Positions 12,226 to 26,284 of a stretch of DNA of 64,000 nt are shown here, piece after piece (the first letter of the stretch is position 1; each line of letters starts with the position of its first letter). A program made the translations under genes and the position numbers. Below the pieces are notes generated by a model. The model made no database searches and was not told the origin of the DNA. It saw only the letters and a program-made list of their open reading frames with translations. The DNA is from Burhinus oedicnemus (lineage: Eukaryota; Chordata; Aves; Charadriiformes; Burhinidae), in contig VFFE01007640.1 in NCBI GenBank assembly GCA_008921705.1, forward strand, positions 799,884 through 863,883, given 5' to 3'.

Positions 12226-15200
12226 GGCAATTCTGCAGCATAATAAAGGACAAAAACTCCAGAGGAACAGAGAACTTATATATGGTCTATCTTTATGATA
12301 CATAAAAGAAGCCTCAAAGAATGAAAAAGGAGTCCACTCTGGTGTCCATTCCTCTCTTCTCCATTAAACCTTCTGCTTATGTCTGAGTATGAAAATCTTT
12401 AACGCCTTTCTCTGCCGTGATGCCTTGTCAGTAAGTGGTGCCTATTGCAAGCAAAGATGTATTTCTCACATATTCCCACAGTACTGTTCTAAGGTGGAAG
12501 GCTACTTCTCTTTTTTAAAGGCAGGGATCTGAGACAGGCCTTTCCGAAAGGTCTCTGAAAGGTCTGGGCTGGCATTTTTCCACTGCACCGCAATCTGCCT
12601 CCTCACACAGCTACATATCTGCGCCTGGAATGAGCTTGGTTGATCTTTTGGCAGCCCTCAACTTAGAAGTAAAGGATGAAGAAGCAGTCAAGATAGTTTC
12701 CAGAACCTAAGAAGCCATTCAATAAAACCAGGGCAAAGTCAGTCTTGATATTCTTAATATTTCATAGAAAATCCACTTCATCCCAAGATCTTATTTTTAT
12801 AACCTTTCAGGATTTCTTTGTATACTGTTAAGAGAGACACAGCCATAATTCCTTGAGGATAACCTAAACCTGCTTCAAAGACATAGCGGGGCAATACCCC
12901 AGGATCTAAATGCTTCAAACTTTTGAACAACCCAGATCTGACATTTGCGGCTTAGGCCCGTCTCTGCTCCGAAGGTTAGAAAACTATTCCCGTTCCACCG
13001 GTGTGATTTTAATTTTAAAAGCAGTTCTCCTGGCAGGCTGCTCTGCCCTCAGCCGATTACGTAAAGTAAACTATTGACATATGCAGACCAGTTGAGGCCA
13101 TTCTCTCTGTTAAATTCAAACCTTGTTTTAAAAGTGCAGTTTTAACATGTTGTTCTTTCTGAAATATTCCACAATATGTGCTTTCACGTTCGGTTATATA
13201 ACATCACATTCTTTTACAATAATAAAGCCGAGTGTATTTTGGAATTGTTCACAGACTGAAGCAGTTTAGCAAATGGGACACATCCAGATGTGAAAACGTT
13301 CTGTGGCTTGGCTAGACATGTTACTAAACCTTTGACTCAGACGTCCAAATGATGCTCTGGATGAATTTAGAATTTCTTCCTGAAAGGGACCTAGCGTTTT
13401 CTTAGCATGCACGGGGGGAACAAGGGGTTCCTATTTCTGATGCCGGGGTTCTGCGGTTTATCACAATTTAGCACAAATTTAACTGAATGTTAATTCACCA
13501 AGATGTTAAAACTGCTCGTGAGCTTCATTTAGGTACTTATATAGTCTGCTAATTGCCTTGATACAGGAGAATACATCATTAAATAATAATGCTGTATTGA
13601 ATCTGATGTCTTCAAGCTTCAGACTAGTGGCAGAGATGACTGGTAGTAATGTGGAAAGAAAACTCTGCTTGGTAGTTTTTCACGTATGGGCAAATTGCTA
13701 TGACTTTTCCAAATTCATACATGAGTATTAAAACATAAGCAACAAGGGAATCTGCCGTTCTAACAGAATAAATTAAATCATTTGTAAGTACGTGGAGTTT
13801 TTCTGTTTCAAGAAGCTCACAAAGGGATGTGATGTCGGCAGGGCTACTGCTACAGAGCACCACCCTCTTGGGCGGAGATGGGCAGCCAACGTGCTGTGGC
13901 GGGAGAGTGTGCCGGGGGACACCCCTCTCCTACGAAGGTATTTTCATGACCTTGTGGAACAGAAGGCAACTCAAGCCAAAGCCATGGTCTGCATCTCCAA
14001 ACAGAGATTTCAGAGTACTTACATAGCTCTGCCAAGGGTGTGACATCATCCACACAAGTCTTGGCACAGGGGATCTCTTACCCAGGTACCATCCATTGTC
14101 TCCTGCACTGTCCTACGTTGCCATCCCTGGTGCGCTACATGACCTGCACATCTGATTGCTATAGCATACTGCTTCGCCCTGGCCCTGTACTGTCCTTGGC
14201 GCATATTTAGGCTTATGACCGTACAGGATAGATCCCACAGAACTTAATATATATTGGTCCTGTATTGTCTCTGCACAAGGAGAAATTCAATGGACTTCAG
14301 GAATTTCATTGCAGCCTCCACTCATTGCTCTGGTCCTTCACCGTATCAGCTACCTGACACTTGATTTATCTAAGGCCTGGGGAAATCTGAGGACTAAAAG
14401 TTCTCCACTAGGATCAACTATTCTGCTTCAGTTGGCTTATTCCAATCTCAGATTCTGGTCTGAATCAGTCAGGACCTGTCCCATTAACTCAACAGCGTTT
14501 CCACTGGTATGAAACAATGGGTCTATGTCAACAGCGTGCTGGTCTGGCTTTACATCACATTGAAATCAAAGCAGCCATCATGTCATCAGCCTGTAGAAAC
14601 ACAGTGGTGAGTTCATCCACAATAGTTATTTCAAATCTGCCTTCTTTTTTTCTTTCTGAGCTGACTTTGATGGAAAACTCTAGGCTGACTGCCTCTTGAA
14701 TTTGCTATTTTATGTTGTTTGTTGTTCTACTTCCTGGTTATTATTGATATCCCATCATTATCCAAATACTTTCTAACCACAGGAATTAGTGCAGCAACTA
14801 ATTCTCTTTTTTTTTTTCTTTCTCCCCTTTGCTTGTAACTTATGAATCTTTATTTATTTGTAGAGGCCAAAAGTCACAAAGTGTTTTCATTCTTTCCCTG
14901 CACATAGGCATGATACAGCGATCTACCATGCAATCAAAGACTTCAGATTTATCACCTCACAGCATTTATTGTTTTATTTATTCATACAATTCTTATTTAT
15001 CCATTCAAAGGATTCATCCTGGCACAATTCAGTTTATTGCAGTGGTGAGATTCTAATTCAAATGTTAAGCTTCGGCTTTCTTTATCAAAGTTACTATTTT
15101 AAAAATGTGCTTATCTCCAAATACCCTTCATCCACAGCTGCGAGATATCGGGGTGGGAAATGAGAGACAACTTAAAACTTCATGCCAGATCTGCTTTTTT

Positions 15201-17203
15201 TACAGACGTGCCATGTGCACAGAACGGTCACCTGTCCTTGCCAGCGGTCAGAGACACATATATTGTCTGCACCCAGCTTTGCAATGATGAAAGCTTTCTT
15301 TTCAAGGAAAAAACTCTGGACATTTCATGCACTTATATGGTATTTTGTAGCCCTAGTACTTCAGAGCCAAAGGAAATGTACATGTCCAAGAGCGTTTGCT
15401 GGATACACAGACAGTATTCTTGGAACTGGGCTTAACTGTAATCATCAGGGAAATCACGTTGCTTTCCTTATGCTAGTATAGCCAATGTGCAATGCAGCGT
15501 GAGACTCCATCCAGAGCAGGAACTTTTCCATCCTTTCTGAAAGCAACAATTTCATGCCTGATAGATCGACGAGCAGCACATATACACACAAACATACAGA
15601 CTTTTGTTCTCTTTGCACTTTATCTCTGAGAAGTCTTACACTCACATGTATATCAATCTATCGAGTCTATTCTGGAGAGTTCCAGTTCTGCTCCAGATCT
15701 GCCTCAAGGGTTGAGAGTCACCTCACCTAACATTGGGCATCTGTAACATAGATGTCTACAGCTAAACTGGGCACCTGAAGTGCCTTTTGTAGTCAGTGGA
15801 GAGAAACAGGCATTTTTAGGGTCCAAGGTTAGGGACCTTTTTATTCAGAACTGGTCTGTGTTAGTTATTTAGCCTGAATGAAATGGATTTTGCCCTAAAA
15901 TCCACTCAACAGATCTCCATTGTCTATAAAAGGAGCTTGGGTGACTGGCTCAGACATAGACATATATCTAATAGTCATGCCTGAGTCCTATCCCTTCTGT
16001 CCAAAGTAAAATCTCATCCTGATTTGACACCTTCTGTAGATGTGTAGTGGGTTTATACTCCATCTAAGGGAGATGTTTCAGCCTTCGTTACCAAAACCTA
16101 TTTATCATTTTCTCAGTCACCCCGTACTGTATCGTCATCTTGCTCGCCAACCAGACCCGTATGCTGGGTATCAGTTTTGACTTCTTTGACCTCTTTTAAA
16201 TGCATACAGACTGTCTCAATTGTTTAGGTTCCTCTAGGATATAGGCTTTCCTATGCATCTCACAGACAAAACTTCTGTGTAAACTTTAGGTTCTTTTTCA
16301 TGAACAAGCTGCAGAAATTGGCTAGAATTAAATTACTTAAGAGTATGAAACTCATGGGTAACATTACTCAGAATACAGGAACTTTAACTATGCAGTTATT
16401 ATGTACAATCTAGATATTATATGCATAGCCACATCGATGCTATTTTACCGGCTTCCCCTTCTGTGTTCATCAAACCTCAGCTGTATCTCCTCACCTTCAC
16501 TGTGGTCCACAGCTTTTCCTTCCTATCATCCATACCAAGAGAGCAGCTCCTGCCCCATGTTTGCCATGTTTTCAGAAAAAAACTGTTCCCGTTAAATATC
16601 TATCAGCCACGTTCATTGTTCTCCTTCAGATTCCTCCTCGTAGCTCTCCTTGGCCCTGATGCCTAGAAAATACTTGGCAATACATGCTGTCTTGCTGACT
16701 AATGCAGTTGCATCGTTTCCTCACTCTCCGTATAGGTCTGCTGTCTTTTGTCTTGGATTCAGAGTGCAAAGCTATTTGCCCATGTGTATCCAGGGCTGAG
16801 CTCAACTGCTCCCAAGCCACCATAGTACAAGTAAATAACAATCAGATACACAGATTTGGAAAAAAACAGGGCAAATAACTTTTCACAAATACTTTCCGGT
16901 GGAGATTTCCACTGTCCTCTTTGATAAACACTAGCCCTGTGCTTCCTGTGCTATAAATTCTTCATTCTTCTGCGTTTGATTCTTTCATGCTTCTAGTTGA
17001 AAAACTTCAGCTAGGTTCTGAAGCCAACACACCGTTGCAAGCATGCGCTTTTGGGTAAAATTCTTTTGTTTGTGCCTGTAAATTACTATGTTTTAGGAAA
17101 AAAGATCACTACCTTTTTGGATATGCCCAAGGGAGGCAGAAAACTTCCAGCCTGTAGCAGGTTTCTACCAGCTGCTGCTCAGAGAGAAAGGGTTACACTT
17201 CAG

Positions 17204-17290
17204 TTGAGTATTGGTGAGACAAGGTTTATTGGTAATCTCTTTTGTTAGACCAGCTGGTATAGCTTGAAAAATTAGACAACTTTCCAAAAT
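17204..17290 (+). repeat. Fossil of an old amniote interspersed repeat
   Basis: Contains 'gagacaaggtttattggtaa', 'tctcttttgttagaccagct' and 'agacaactttccaaa'. This follows, in order, a repeat I remember from reptile genomes (gagacaaggtgggtgaggtaa, atatcttttattggaccaac). Family and edges are not certain. Confidence 0.45.
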
Positions 17291-18744
17291 ATAAGCCCTT
17301 CCTATATCCCAAATATGTCCAAAATGTAATGGATATAAAATGGTCTAACATAGCTCATGCCATTAGAAACAAGAAACAGATAAAACACACCAGGAAAGGT
17401 CTAATATACAGCCAAGCCCTGAGATACCACAACATTTGGTCTAGAAAGAACACAGTCAACACTGCATCAATAACCTAAGAATTATTTTTACCAAAGGATG
17501 CTATTCTACTTACATAGGTGGAGTTTTTGAAAACAGGTATTTAAACACCCCATAAGGAATTACTTCAGAACAGAAAGAAAACCTCCACTGATTTTATGGA
17601 GTGGTTAACAAGTGCCATCCTAGTCTGGAACCCACACAGAGCAGCTATAGCTGTGGTTACAGTCTTATGAGATAAATATCCTACTTCAGAAAAGTACTTC
17701 TAGACCTCCTATCCCACCCTCAAACAACCCACATGTTTGAAACTACGATGTCATTTACAGAGATGCAGTTTCTTCAGGACTTCTGTTTTGTGTGGTGTCT
17801 CATCTCTGTTGTATCTCCAGTGCAATCTAGGTGAGGAGATAATCGGTGGAAGAATTAAACTACTACACAGCAGTAATTAATAATGCAAATACCTTTGAGA
17901 GGTGAGAATTATGTATTCACTGAACTTGTTTTTCCCAAATGTATGAAAACTGGGCACTGTCAGGAGGCAAAACCAGTTGATGAGGGAACTAGCTCAGGTG
18001 CCGGTCACCATCAAACATCTATCTGTGGCTGCTCTGGGGTTAAAGCATCTGCCAATGCAGACTGTGGCTGACCGGAGCTGCTCAGAAATGGATATAGATG
18101 GCTGCAGGGGGTTCATCAGGAATAGAAATCCATACAAGCGCTATCTCAGTTAATTCAATCAGCAAAGCGAAATCAGTCAGCATTCCCTCTGAACTCTGCT
18201 AAGCCTTTTGTAGGCACCTCAACAGCTTTACCTTGTCTTGTGTGCCCTGTTCCTCTGAATAACTGTTTTCTGCTTGACGCTAAACACGCCTTGTGTGTTG
18301 GGAAATGCTGTTGATCTGGCACGACGCCTGAAAGCTTTTGCAGATGGGCAGGAACATTTTATTCTGATAAAGAAAGGGCTCCAGATGCAAGAATATCAAT
18401 TCTCAAGAAAAAGGGAGGAGATACCTGGTGGAATGGAAATAGTCCTTCTTTTCTCAAGGACAAGGGATGTGCTTAACAGTTTTTCTAACCCTCTTTTGTG
18501 CTCAGCAGCAGCAGCTTGTGCTCTACCCATTATTTTGTCTGTGGAGGAGGGTCTAATCTTCAGCTTGCTGCTTTATCATCCACGCAAGTAACTTTTAGGA
18601 GAGGCAGTGGACTTATCTGATGTTAGTCATTTGATTGCATTGATTACTACTGCTTCAAATCTATTGATCCCGATGTTCTGGTAACATCTGCACACGACTT
18701 TATCACAGTTCCAGGCACTTGTCAGTTTCCTTCTTTTCAGCAAC

Positions 18745-19136
18745 ATCTTGTTCAGCCTGGAGAAGAGAAGGTCCTGGGGAGACCTTGTAGCAGATTTCCA
18801 GTATCTGAAAGAAGCCTACAGGAAAGCTGGAGAGGGACTTTTTACAAGGGCATGTAGTGATAAGACGAGGGGTAATGGCTTCAAACTGGAAGAGGGTGGA
18901 TTTAGAATAGATATCAGGAAGAAATTTTTCACTCTGAGGGTGGTGAGACACTGGAACAGGTTGCCCAGGGAAGTTGGGAATGCCCTATCCCTGGAAGTGA
19001 TCAAGGCCAGGTTGGATGGGGCTTTGAGCAACCAGGTCTAGTGGGAGGTGTCCTTGTCCATGGCAGGGGGGTTGGAACTAGATGATCTGTAAGGTCCCTT
19101 CAACCCAAACCGTTCTATGATTCTATGATTCTGTGA
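18745..19136 (+). mobile_element. CR1 LINE 3' fragment with an intact ORF2 end
   Basis: The frame from 18748 to 19041 is open (FSLEKRRSWGDL ... [20 protein letters not shown] ... LSNQV, stop), followed by the standard CR1 3' UTR and two ATTCTATG units. The lack of frameshifts in this short piece suggests a fairly young insertion. Confidence 0.95.
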
Positions 19137-21002
19137 TCTTGATCTAATGCAGTGTCTGTGCAGCACTGTGAAATTAGTCACCTTTATGTAACACAGCACT
19201 GTTCCAAAAAGCAAATCTTTTTCAATTAATATTAAAAAATTTCATATTTTATTTAATAGTATCCACTCAACAGGGGCCTATTCACATCAGGTATGAATGT
19301 GGCCTAAGAGGAACTAAAGGCTGTAATATTTAGCCCTGAGTTAACCTATTCTTTTTTTTCTTTTTCAGTTGTAAGACTAATAGTCTTGGATCGTATTGCA
19401 TGCCTTTACTACACTCTTCCCAAGACATATGGGACACAAATCGCTCCATCCTAAAGTAAACATCTAAAACAGAGTAGATGAACGGTGCTGCCTCCTCTGC
19501 TGATTGCGCATGGACCCCAAGGTGATTAGCTGAGACAGAGTCACCTCTGCTATGGACACTGGACACTGGGGGCAATGAATCCCATCTAAATTGCCTGAAA
19601 ATCCCTGAAAATACTTGAGTAACTGTGTTCCAGCACAGAGTATGTATGCTGACAGTTGCTACAGGACAATTACCTACCTGTACCGCCAATGAGTATAGCT
19701 CAAGCAGCCTGAGCAGTCAAGCAGATGGCTCTACATGTGCAATGTTTGTTTCTTTCTTTACCCCTGAAAACCTATGGAATAAAGGTACTGGTTGTTCAAC
19801 TATAGCATATATGTTAGGATTACATCTTTATTTACATAATCACATGCTATTTTGTCCCACAGAACAGGGTACAGAATGATTTCACAGGAGGAAGGAATTA
19901 GGACAACCTTCCATCTGGCATCTGCTTAGCTTTCCAACCTATATGCATGATGTTTTGCATAGGATATATATGAAATGTAATGGCAAGTTGCCTGTGAATC
20001 CTGTTCATCGTGCAGTCAGGGAGTAAGGGGAATGGTAAAGGATGAGAAGACAGTGCAGAGAAATGAGGTTATTTTTTAGCGTCCGTTTTCTTCACAAAGC
20101 ATGCTGGGAAACAGCAGAGAATGGGAGAAAAAAATGAGGTTATTAGCAAAGCCGAAGGAAGGAAGTTACAGAAGTGTAGAATAAATGTTAGCATGACTCA
20201 AAAACTGTGGATACTCACTGTAGAGCTTTGAAAGAGTTTAAGGTTCAATGAGATGCCAATAAAACGATAAAGCATGCTTGTGAATGCTCATCCAGTGATT
20301 TAGTCCTGAGAGGACAGTGGAATTCATGTTTACTTTGTGTCTGGAAACTCCAATATTGGTCTCTGAAAAGGAGCATCAGCAATATGTGCTTCATTTAACC
20401 TTTCACTCCTTTCTTAGGTGTAAAACAGAGGGACCGTCAGCCCTGTGGTTGTTGCTCTAGTAGTCCTGGCTGGACTTAGGTCAAGCTCATCTAGCTCACA
20501 GTCTCCTGCTGAATGTTTGTCTATATCATGCAGATGAGCACAGTGTAAAGCATCCCCTAGTAACTGCTGCTCCATAGTTGCAAATTATATAGTAGAGATG
20601 TTCCTGATCTTATCCACTGTCATGTTTCCGAAAAGAGCCGTTTTCAGGAGATTCAGAAGAAGATGCCTTTCAGAAAGCAGAAGTAGGAAAATCCATCCCA
20701 TATGAAAGTCATATTGGTAGACTGCCTACTAGGTTTAAATCTGGTGTGATGTTTTTATGTTCTTTCCAAAAACTTACGTTGGCGTTGCCAGTGGTAAGTC
20801 TGGATAACCTTGGAACGTGTGTATGTGTCAAATTTTTCACAGAATCATCTTAAAGTGATATATTGTGGCTATAAGTGTTCTACCCAGCAATGTGCCTAGT
20901 TGTGAATGTTCCCCAGCGTTACATCCTCCCAGCTGAGAACTGAGAGTCCCTGTGCTAATCAGTAACGTAATACAACTTCAGCATCACCTCTGGATCATTC
21001 CT
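19137..21002. other. Intergenic, no gene recognised
   Basis: AT-rich unique DNA between two CR1 copies of the same orientation. Nothing recognised. Confidence 0.6.
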
Positions 21003-21365
21003 GTGTAAGGCTCCGGGGAGACCTTATAGCAGCTTTCCAGTACCTAAAGGGGCCTACAGGAGAGATGGGGATGGACCCTTTATCAGGGAGTGTAGAGATA
21101 GGACAAGGGGTAGTGGTTTTAAACTGAAAGAGGGTGGATTTAGATGAGATATTAGGAAGAAATTCTTTACTCTGAGGGTGGTGAGACACTGGAACAGGTT
21201 GCCCAGAGAAGTTGTGGCTGCCCCATCCCTGGAAGTGTTCAAGGCCAGGTTGGATGGGTCTTTGAGCAACCCAGTCTAGTGGAAGGTGTCCTTGCCCGTG
21301 GCAGGGGCGTTGGAACTAGATGATCATTAAAGTCCCTTGCAACCCAAACCATTCATGATTCTATG
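21003..21365 (+). mobile_element. CR1 LINE 3' fragment
   Basis: Begins 'ggctccggggagaccttata' and ends 'accattcatgattctatg'. Same subfamily as the 18745 copy but with a stop in the ORF2 frame (AGATGAGAT where the frame expects AGA..GAT), so somewhat older. Confidence 0.94.
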
Positions 21366-22060
21366 CTAAGAACAAAAGGAAAAGCTCTTCAAAGGGCTAA
21401 AAGTCTCTGAAACTTTTCCACTGCAGAGCCCTCCAAGTGCTAACCATATCAAATTGCCTCCTTTACCTAGCAGCTAACTTCCCTCTCCTTGTACACGCTC
21501 CAGGATAAGTATCTGGCAGGTACATATGGGCCACTGCCTTTGAGTCCTGTAAGTCTAATTTCAAGTCTCCACCCCGGGTCTCCTGGGCTTTCTTCTCTCA
21601 GCCCCAGCCACATACTTTACCCTCTTAGGCTCCCATAGGCCAACAGACCATCCACCAGACAGAGTCTATAGAGTGTTCTCTTCCACAGCCAGCTGCTAGT
21701 GGAAGAAGTGACCACTTCTGCCTGTGTCATTGTGTCTCCCCACCAAGGTTGCTATTCTTTCTACCCTTTTAAAATACCAACTCCATAGGTCTCTTCTGGA
21801 GGAGCAGTGGGATTGCTTCCTAAGCCATTTGAGTGAAAACCAGCCAATTTAGCTTAGAAAGTTTAAATAATTCATTTTCATGATCTAGGTTGCTTTGCTA
21901 GAGATGGGTTTAGAAGTGTTTACATGAACAACTCAGCTGACAGACATGAGGGGTCAGGAATCCATGGAAGAGAGGCAGAAAAGAACATTTGGGAGTGATA
22001 ACTTCTTCCAGTGTCCCAGCTGAATCCAGAGGAAGGTATCGGGTCACAGACTGAAACTGC
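21366..22060. other. Intergenic, no gene recognised
   Basis: About 700 bp of unique sequence with a pyrimidine-rich part (21470-21780). No feature recognised. Confidence 0.55.
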
Positions 22061-22095
22061 CTACTATTCAGAAATAACGGCTACTATTCAGAAAC
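22061..22095. repeat. 20-bp tandem repeat, two copies
   Basis: 'ctactattcagaaa' recurs exactly 20 bp apart (22061 and 22081), immediately upstream of a truncated CR1. Confidence 0.85.
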
Positions 22096-22106
22096 GGGCA
22101 GCTGAT

Positions 22107-22247
22107 GTCCCTTGATGTGTTCAAGGCCAGGTTGGATGGGGCTTTGAGCAACCTGGTGTAGTGGGAGGTGTCCCTACCCATAGCAGGGAGTTGGAACTAG
22201 ATAATCTTTAAGGTCCCTTCCAGCTCTAACCATTCTATGACTCTATG
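22107..22247 (+). mobile_element. CR1 LINE 3' terminal fragment (about 140 bp)
   Basis: Only the last part of a CR1 is present: 'tgttcaaggccaggttggat' through 'accattctatgactctatg'. It directly follows a 20-bp tandem repeat (22061-22095). Confidence 0.92.
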
Positions 22248-25200
22248 TACACAGCCAGCAGCGAAGCCATGCTTCGGTGCCTGGGATACTGGCTGAGCTA
22301 CAATTCAAAATGGAACGATAAACTAGAAAGACCACCAAAATACGACAGATCCTCACACATCTTCTAAAAAGGAAACTTCTGTCTCACCCTTACCTTACGG
22401 TACTCTGAATCCATCAATAAAATAGGAAAAGGAGAAGAATCAGGTGAAAGAAAGTTGGACTTGAATGAGCCTTTGAATCAGTTCTTTACACGGAATAACT
22501 AAGCTGACTGAGAGAAGTAAAATACCGTCACAGGCCAGAGACGGGAGAAATCAGTAAGTACCTACTCCACCCGTGTTCATCACAGCCAGGAGTTAACACT
22601 GCGTAGCCAAAATTTCGGAGGGGAAGCCACAGTACTCAGTACGGCCTTGCCACGCTGCCGAATGGCAGGGGACACCCTGGTCCTCGCAGCTCGTTGTCGT
22701 ACTGCAGTACTTGTCCTTTTCCTGTAATAACATGTTATACAGCCCTGGGAGCGATGGTGGCGACGGTGTCACCTACTCTGTCACAAATGCCAGAAGCAAT
22801 GCTGTCCCGAGAGCTGTTCTGGTGAGAAGGACTAAATGAGACAACAAATATTCTTTCTATTTGCCATGAATTCTCCAAAGGAAAAGCATCAAAAAAATGA
22901 CATCAATAAAGCATTTTCTACCCAAACTAAGCTCTTGCTTACATAATAAGAAAACCAACTTGTATTATTATTTGTAAAATTGCCATCTGGGGGCTACTTA
23001 TATTATATTCCTTGTTTGCAGTGGTATCCATGGATTTATTTATGAATGTTCATTACTGAGCTGGAAAAGAGGTGAGAAGTGGGGAGGCAAAACCTGCTGA
23101 CTAGTCAGAATTATTTAAGGAAGGAGAGACCTGGAGACAGCGCAAAGAGTTTCTGAAGGCATATTCTGGAATAACGTGCTCAGCTTGGCCACTGTGTCTA
23201 ATAAAGAGCATAGCTGAAAGAAAAAGGTTGAGAGATGGGCAGTAAAAATCACGTAATAACGGAAAACTGTGGGCATTAAAGGAAAAATGCTGAAACTTAA
23301 TTTTAGAAACAGGACAACGAAGGGAGACTATGATGAAGTGCATGAAATGAGCGTTTAAGAGAAGCACACTGGGATTCTTCCATTCATGTGCTTTTCACAA
23401 GAAGTCTTTCACTGAAATACAACAGTGGTGAGCATGAAAGCAAGGAGGGAAATACTGTTTCAAACACTATACAACCTCCATTGACTTACAAGGTATTAGG
23501 GTGAGAGATTAGCTGGGCTGAAGAAAGTATTTTCTGAATTTTTCATGAGTCTTTTCTGAGTATTTTCATGAAAAATGCAAACATCCCCACTTGAAGAAAT
23601 AGAGATCAAACTGTGGTATGGAAAAGATATAAACCCTAAAATTCCACAGCATGAATGTAGCCAAACTGTAAGCGATACTGTTAGGGAGAAACCACTAACC
23701 ACAAGTATTCATGCACCTGGTTTTATAGGATGTGGCCATTACCAAGGACAGAATACATAACTAAATAGATCACAACGTAGATCCAGTAAAATTCCTGTGC
23801 AAGCACCAACACTTTGGTGGGCATCCTGATTAAAGATGATGCATTGCTGCCATAAAAATGCAGACATCTATACTGAATCACCTTGTTTGGCTTTGAGTGT
23901 CAACAGCACGAGATAGTGGGACCTGCTTAATCTTGAAATGTTGTTTGTAATTTCTTTGTAAAAGATCTTCAGATCCTCCCTCTCACTTACAGTGACACTT
24001 GAAGTGTCTTGTGCTGTAGGTATTACGCGGGGAAATGTGTGTAATAAAACCTTTGTCCTCAGAGGTCTCCAAAATTGTACACTCTCGATATGAAAAAAGG
24101 CTCTCACTTAAGGTGGAATTTGCTGGGGGTTTTTCGATTTCCTTCTTCTAGCCTTTTTGTCTTTGCAAACCAGAATACACTGGTCCCAATTCAGCACAAT
24201 GTTAAACTCTTTGATAGAACTACGGCATGTAATTACAGCTGAGAAGGTGTGGAAATGCTGTGTGTATAATAACTCTGTGGGTATATACATTTAAAGTTAG
24301 CCATATCTTTAATCGCTGTGAATTGTAAAGCCAAGCACAGTCTGGTTTTAGTACTGGACACACTTCTTCAACCTAGAAACAAGGTAGATAACTCTGTTTT
24401 GATTGTTTGTGGCAGCTGGCGATATTCCAACATCTATTTAAAGAATAAAGCCATTCCAATACAAGCCATAATAATTCCTGGGATTGTATTAGAAAACAGC
24501 GATATGTGAATTATTCTCTTCACTCAAAAGCTTTCGAGACTTCTCCTTCTGGAGGATGTGTCACCACCTTTTGGTAAGGAATTTATTACTTTACAAATTG
24601 CTATGAATCAGAACTGTAGCGCATATGACATGAACATGCAAAAAGGGAAGACAGATGATTGTGACCAGCAGCCTGACAACCAGTCCCTGTTTAGCTGCGG
24701 TGGGAATCTGTACGTGAGTGTGAGTATCATGAAGATATTACATATTCTTTAGCTGTGAAGTGCTATTCCAAATGAATAGCTAGATAAGGTGATCACTACT
24801 GTTACAAATCTTAAACCAAAACAAGGCAGTCTTTCTCTTCCAGTATTTGAACATCTCATTGTTGAGGCAAGAGTAAAATAACGCTGTTCTGCAGAAGCCT
24901 GTACATTATCCTGATGAGCAGCAGCTGAAGATTTCGTCAAGGTTGTTGACTGGGACCTTCTCCCTAAACCTCTGGCCTCCAGTTCAGGTCTTTAACAAAG
25001 TGGCTGCATTCCAGTGGGTATCTTCAGGGACCTTGAAAATATGCTGGTCTCCAGTTTTCTTTGTAGTCTGTAGTCCAAGATGTAGGCAGGGCTCCTCCAG
25101 CAAAAAATTTGAAAATACTGTCCTAATATTACCACTTCCATGCATCTATATTGTATTGAAATTTGACTTTATAAATAAAATGGTCATCTTTGAGGTGGTT

Positions 25201-25705
25201 TTAGCTCTACGGAGGAATTGTGAGAATGGTGTTGGACTGTGGCGTTTCACTATGAGGTCAGAGAAACTCAGGGCTGTGACTCACGGTCACAGACAAGATT
25301 AAGAACGGCTGTAGGGGCTGACACCTATAATATGACCACAGATTTCAATGTCCTCCATTGTGCTGACACTGGAACTTGTCCAGTCCCTTGATGAGCTGGT
25401 TCTGGGCACCAAAGTAGTAGGAAACTACTTTAGGGGGAAAAACAAGTGAAGGCTTTCTGCTGATTTACAGCCTTGGAGTGGGTCATCAAGGGTCATATGA
25501 GCATGAGAGTTGGCACTAGGAATAGGGTGGGATCTTGTACCTGGGGACTGATCAGGGCTGTGGCAATTAGACTGGCACAAATCGTCACAGAATTGTCACC
25601 AGAGTTGGATGAGCTTTGTGGGTCAGAGCCCCATGACCCTTTCCTGTGCTCAGCTGTGCCAGCCGCTGGTCCCGAGACTCCTCCTGCCACCAAACGGTGC
25701 TGTTC
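22248..25705. other. Intergenic, no gene recognised
   Basis: Mostly AT-rich unique DNA. A local CpG-richer patch at 22600-22760 lacks exon or promoter structure. The largest frame (24943-25302) has no domain similarity I know. Confidence 0.55.
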
Positions 25706-25880
25706 ACTGGAACAGGCTGCCCAGGCTGCCCAGAGAGGTGGTGGAGTCTCCGACTCTGGAGACATTCCAAACCCGTCTGGATGTCATCCTGTGCAACCTG
25801 CTGTAGGTGACCCTGCTCTGGCAGGGGGGTTGGACTAGACGATCTCCAGAGGTCCCTTCCAGCCCCGGTGATTCTGTGAG
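25706..25880 (+). mobile_element. CR1 LINE 3' fragment, young subfamily
   Basis: Runs from 'cactggaacaggctgcccag' to 'ccccggtgattctgtgag'. Over its last 135 bp it differs from the copy at 60851-61563 at only about six positions by my count. It carries a 10-bp internal duplication of 'ggctgcccag' near 25718. Confidence 0.93.
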
Positions 25881-26284
25881 ATATGTCAGTAGAACTGCCT
25901 CGTTCAGTCACAGTGAGCCAAGACACTTACCATTAAAGGAATTAAGCAAACCAAATGATTTGGGACTGAAGTGGGCTGGGAGACAGGTTTGCCAGCGGAC
26001 AAGGGGCAGTAACCTCCAGAACAGGGACAGGGCAAGAGGTTTGGTGGGCTGGGTACACACGGTGCTCACAGCAAGTACTCCTGTGGTCATAGCTGATTAC
26101 AATATGCATGCTGTTTCTACCCTTAACGAGCCTGTATGTTTTGTCTTTAAAAAATAAAAAATCAAAAACCAAAAACCAGAGACAGACTGCTAGGTGGCTT
26201 GATAACAAAATTTATTTTTACAGGGAAGAAATACTAGGTCTCTTTATTTTAGTGGAGACACAGCAAGAAGAGATGGCAAGAGCT

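Larger units (their letters stand above)
7122..18744. other. Intergenic, mostly unique sequence
   Basis: Long stretch without CR1. It holds the small repeats listed at 9038, 10056, 10118, 12211 and 17204. Frames of 100-120 codons exist here but none shows a known domain or splice structure. Confidence 0.6.

Noticed and set aside
22600..22760. CpG-richer patch as a possible promoter
   Set aside because: Short, low density and without any adjoining exon.
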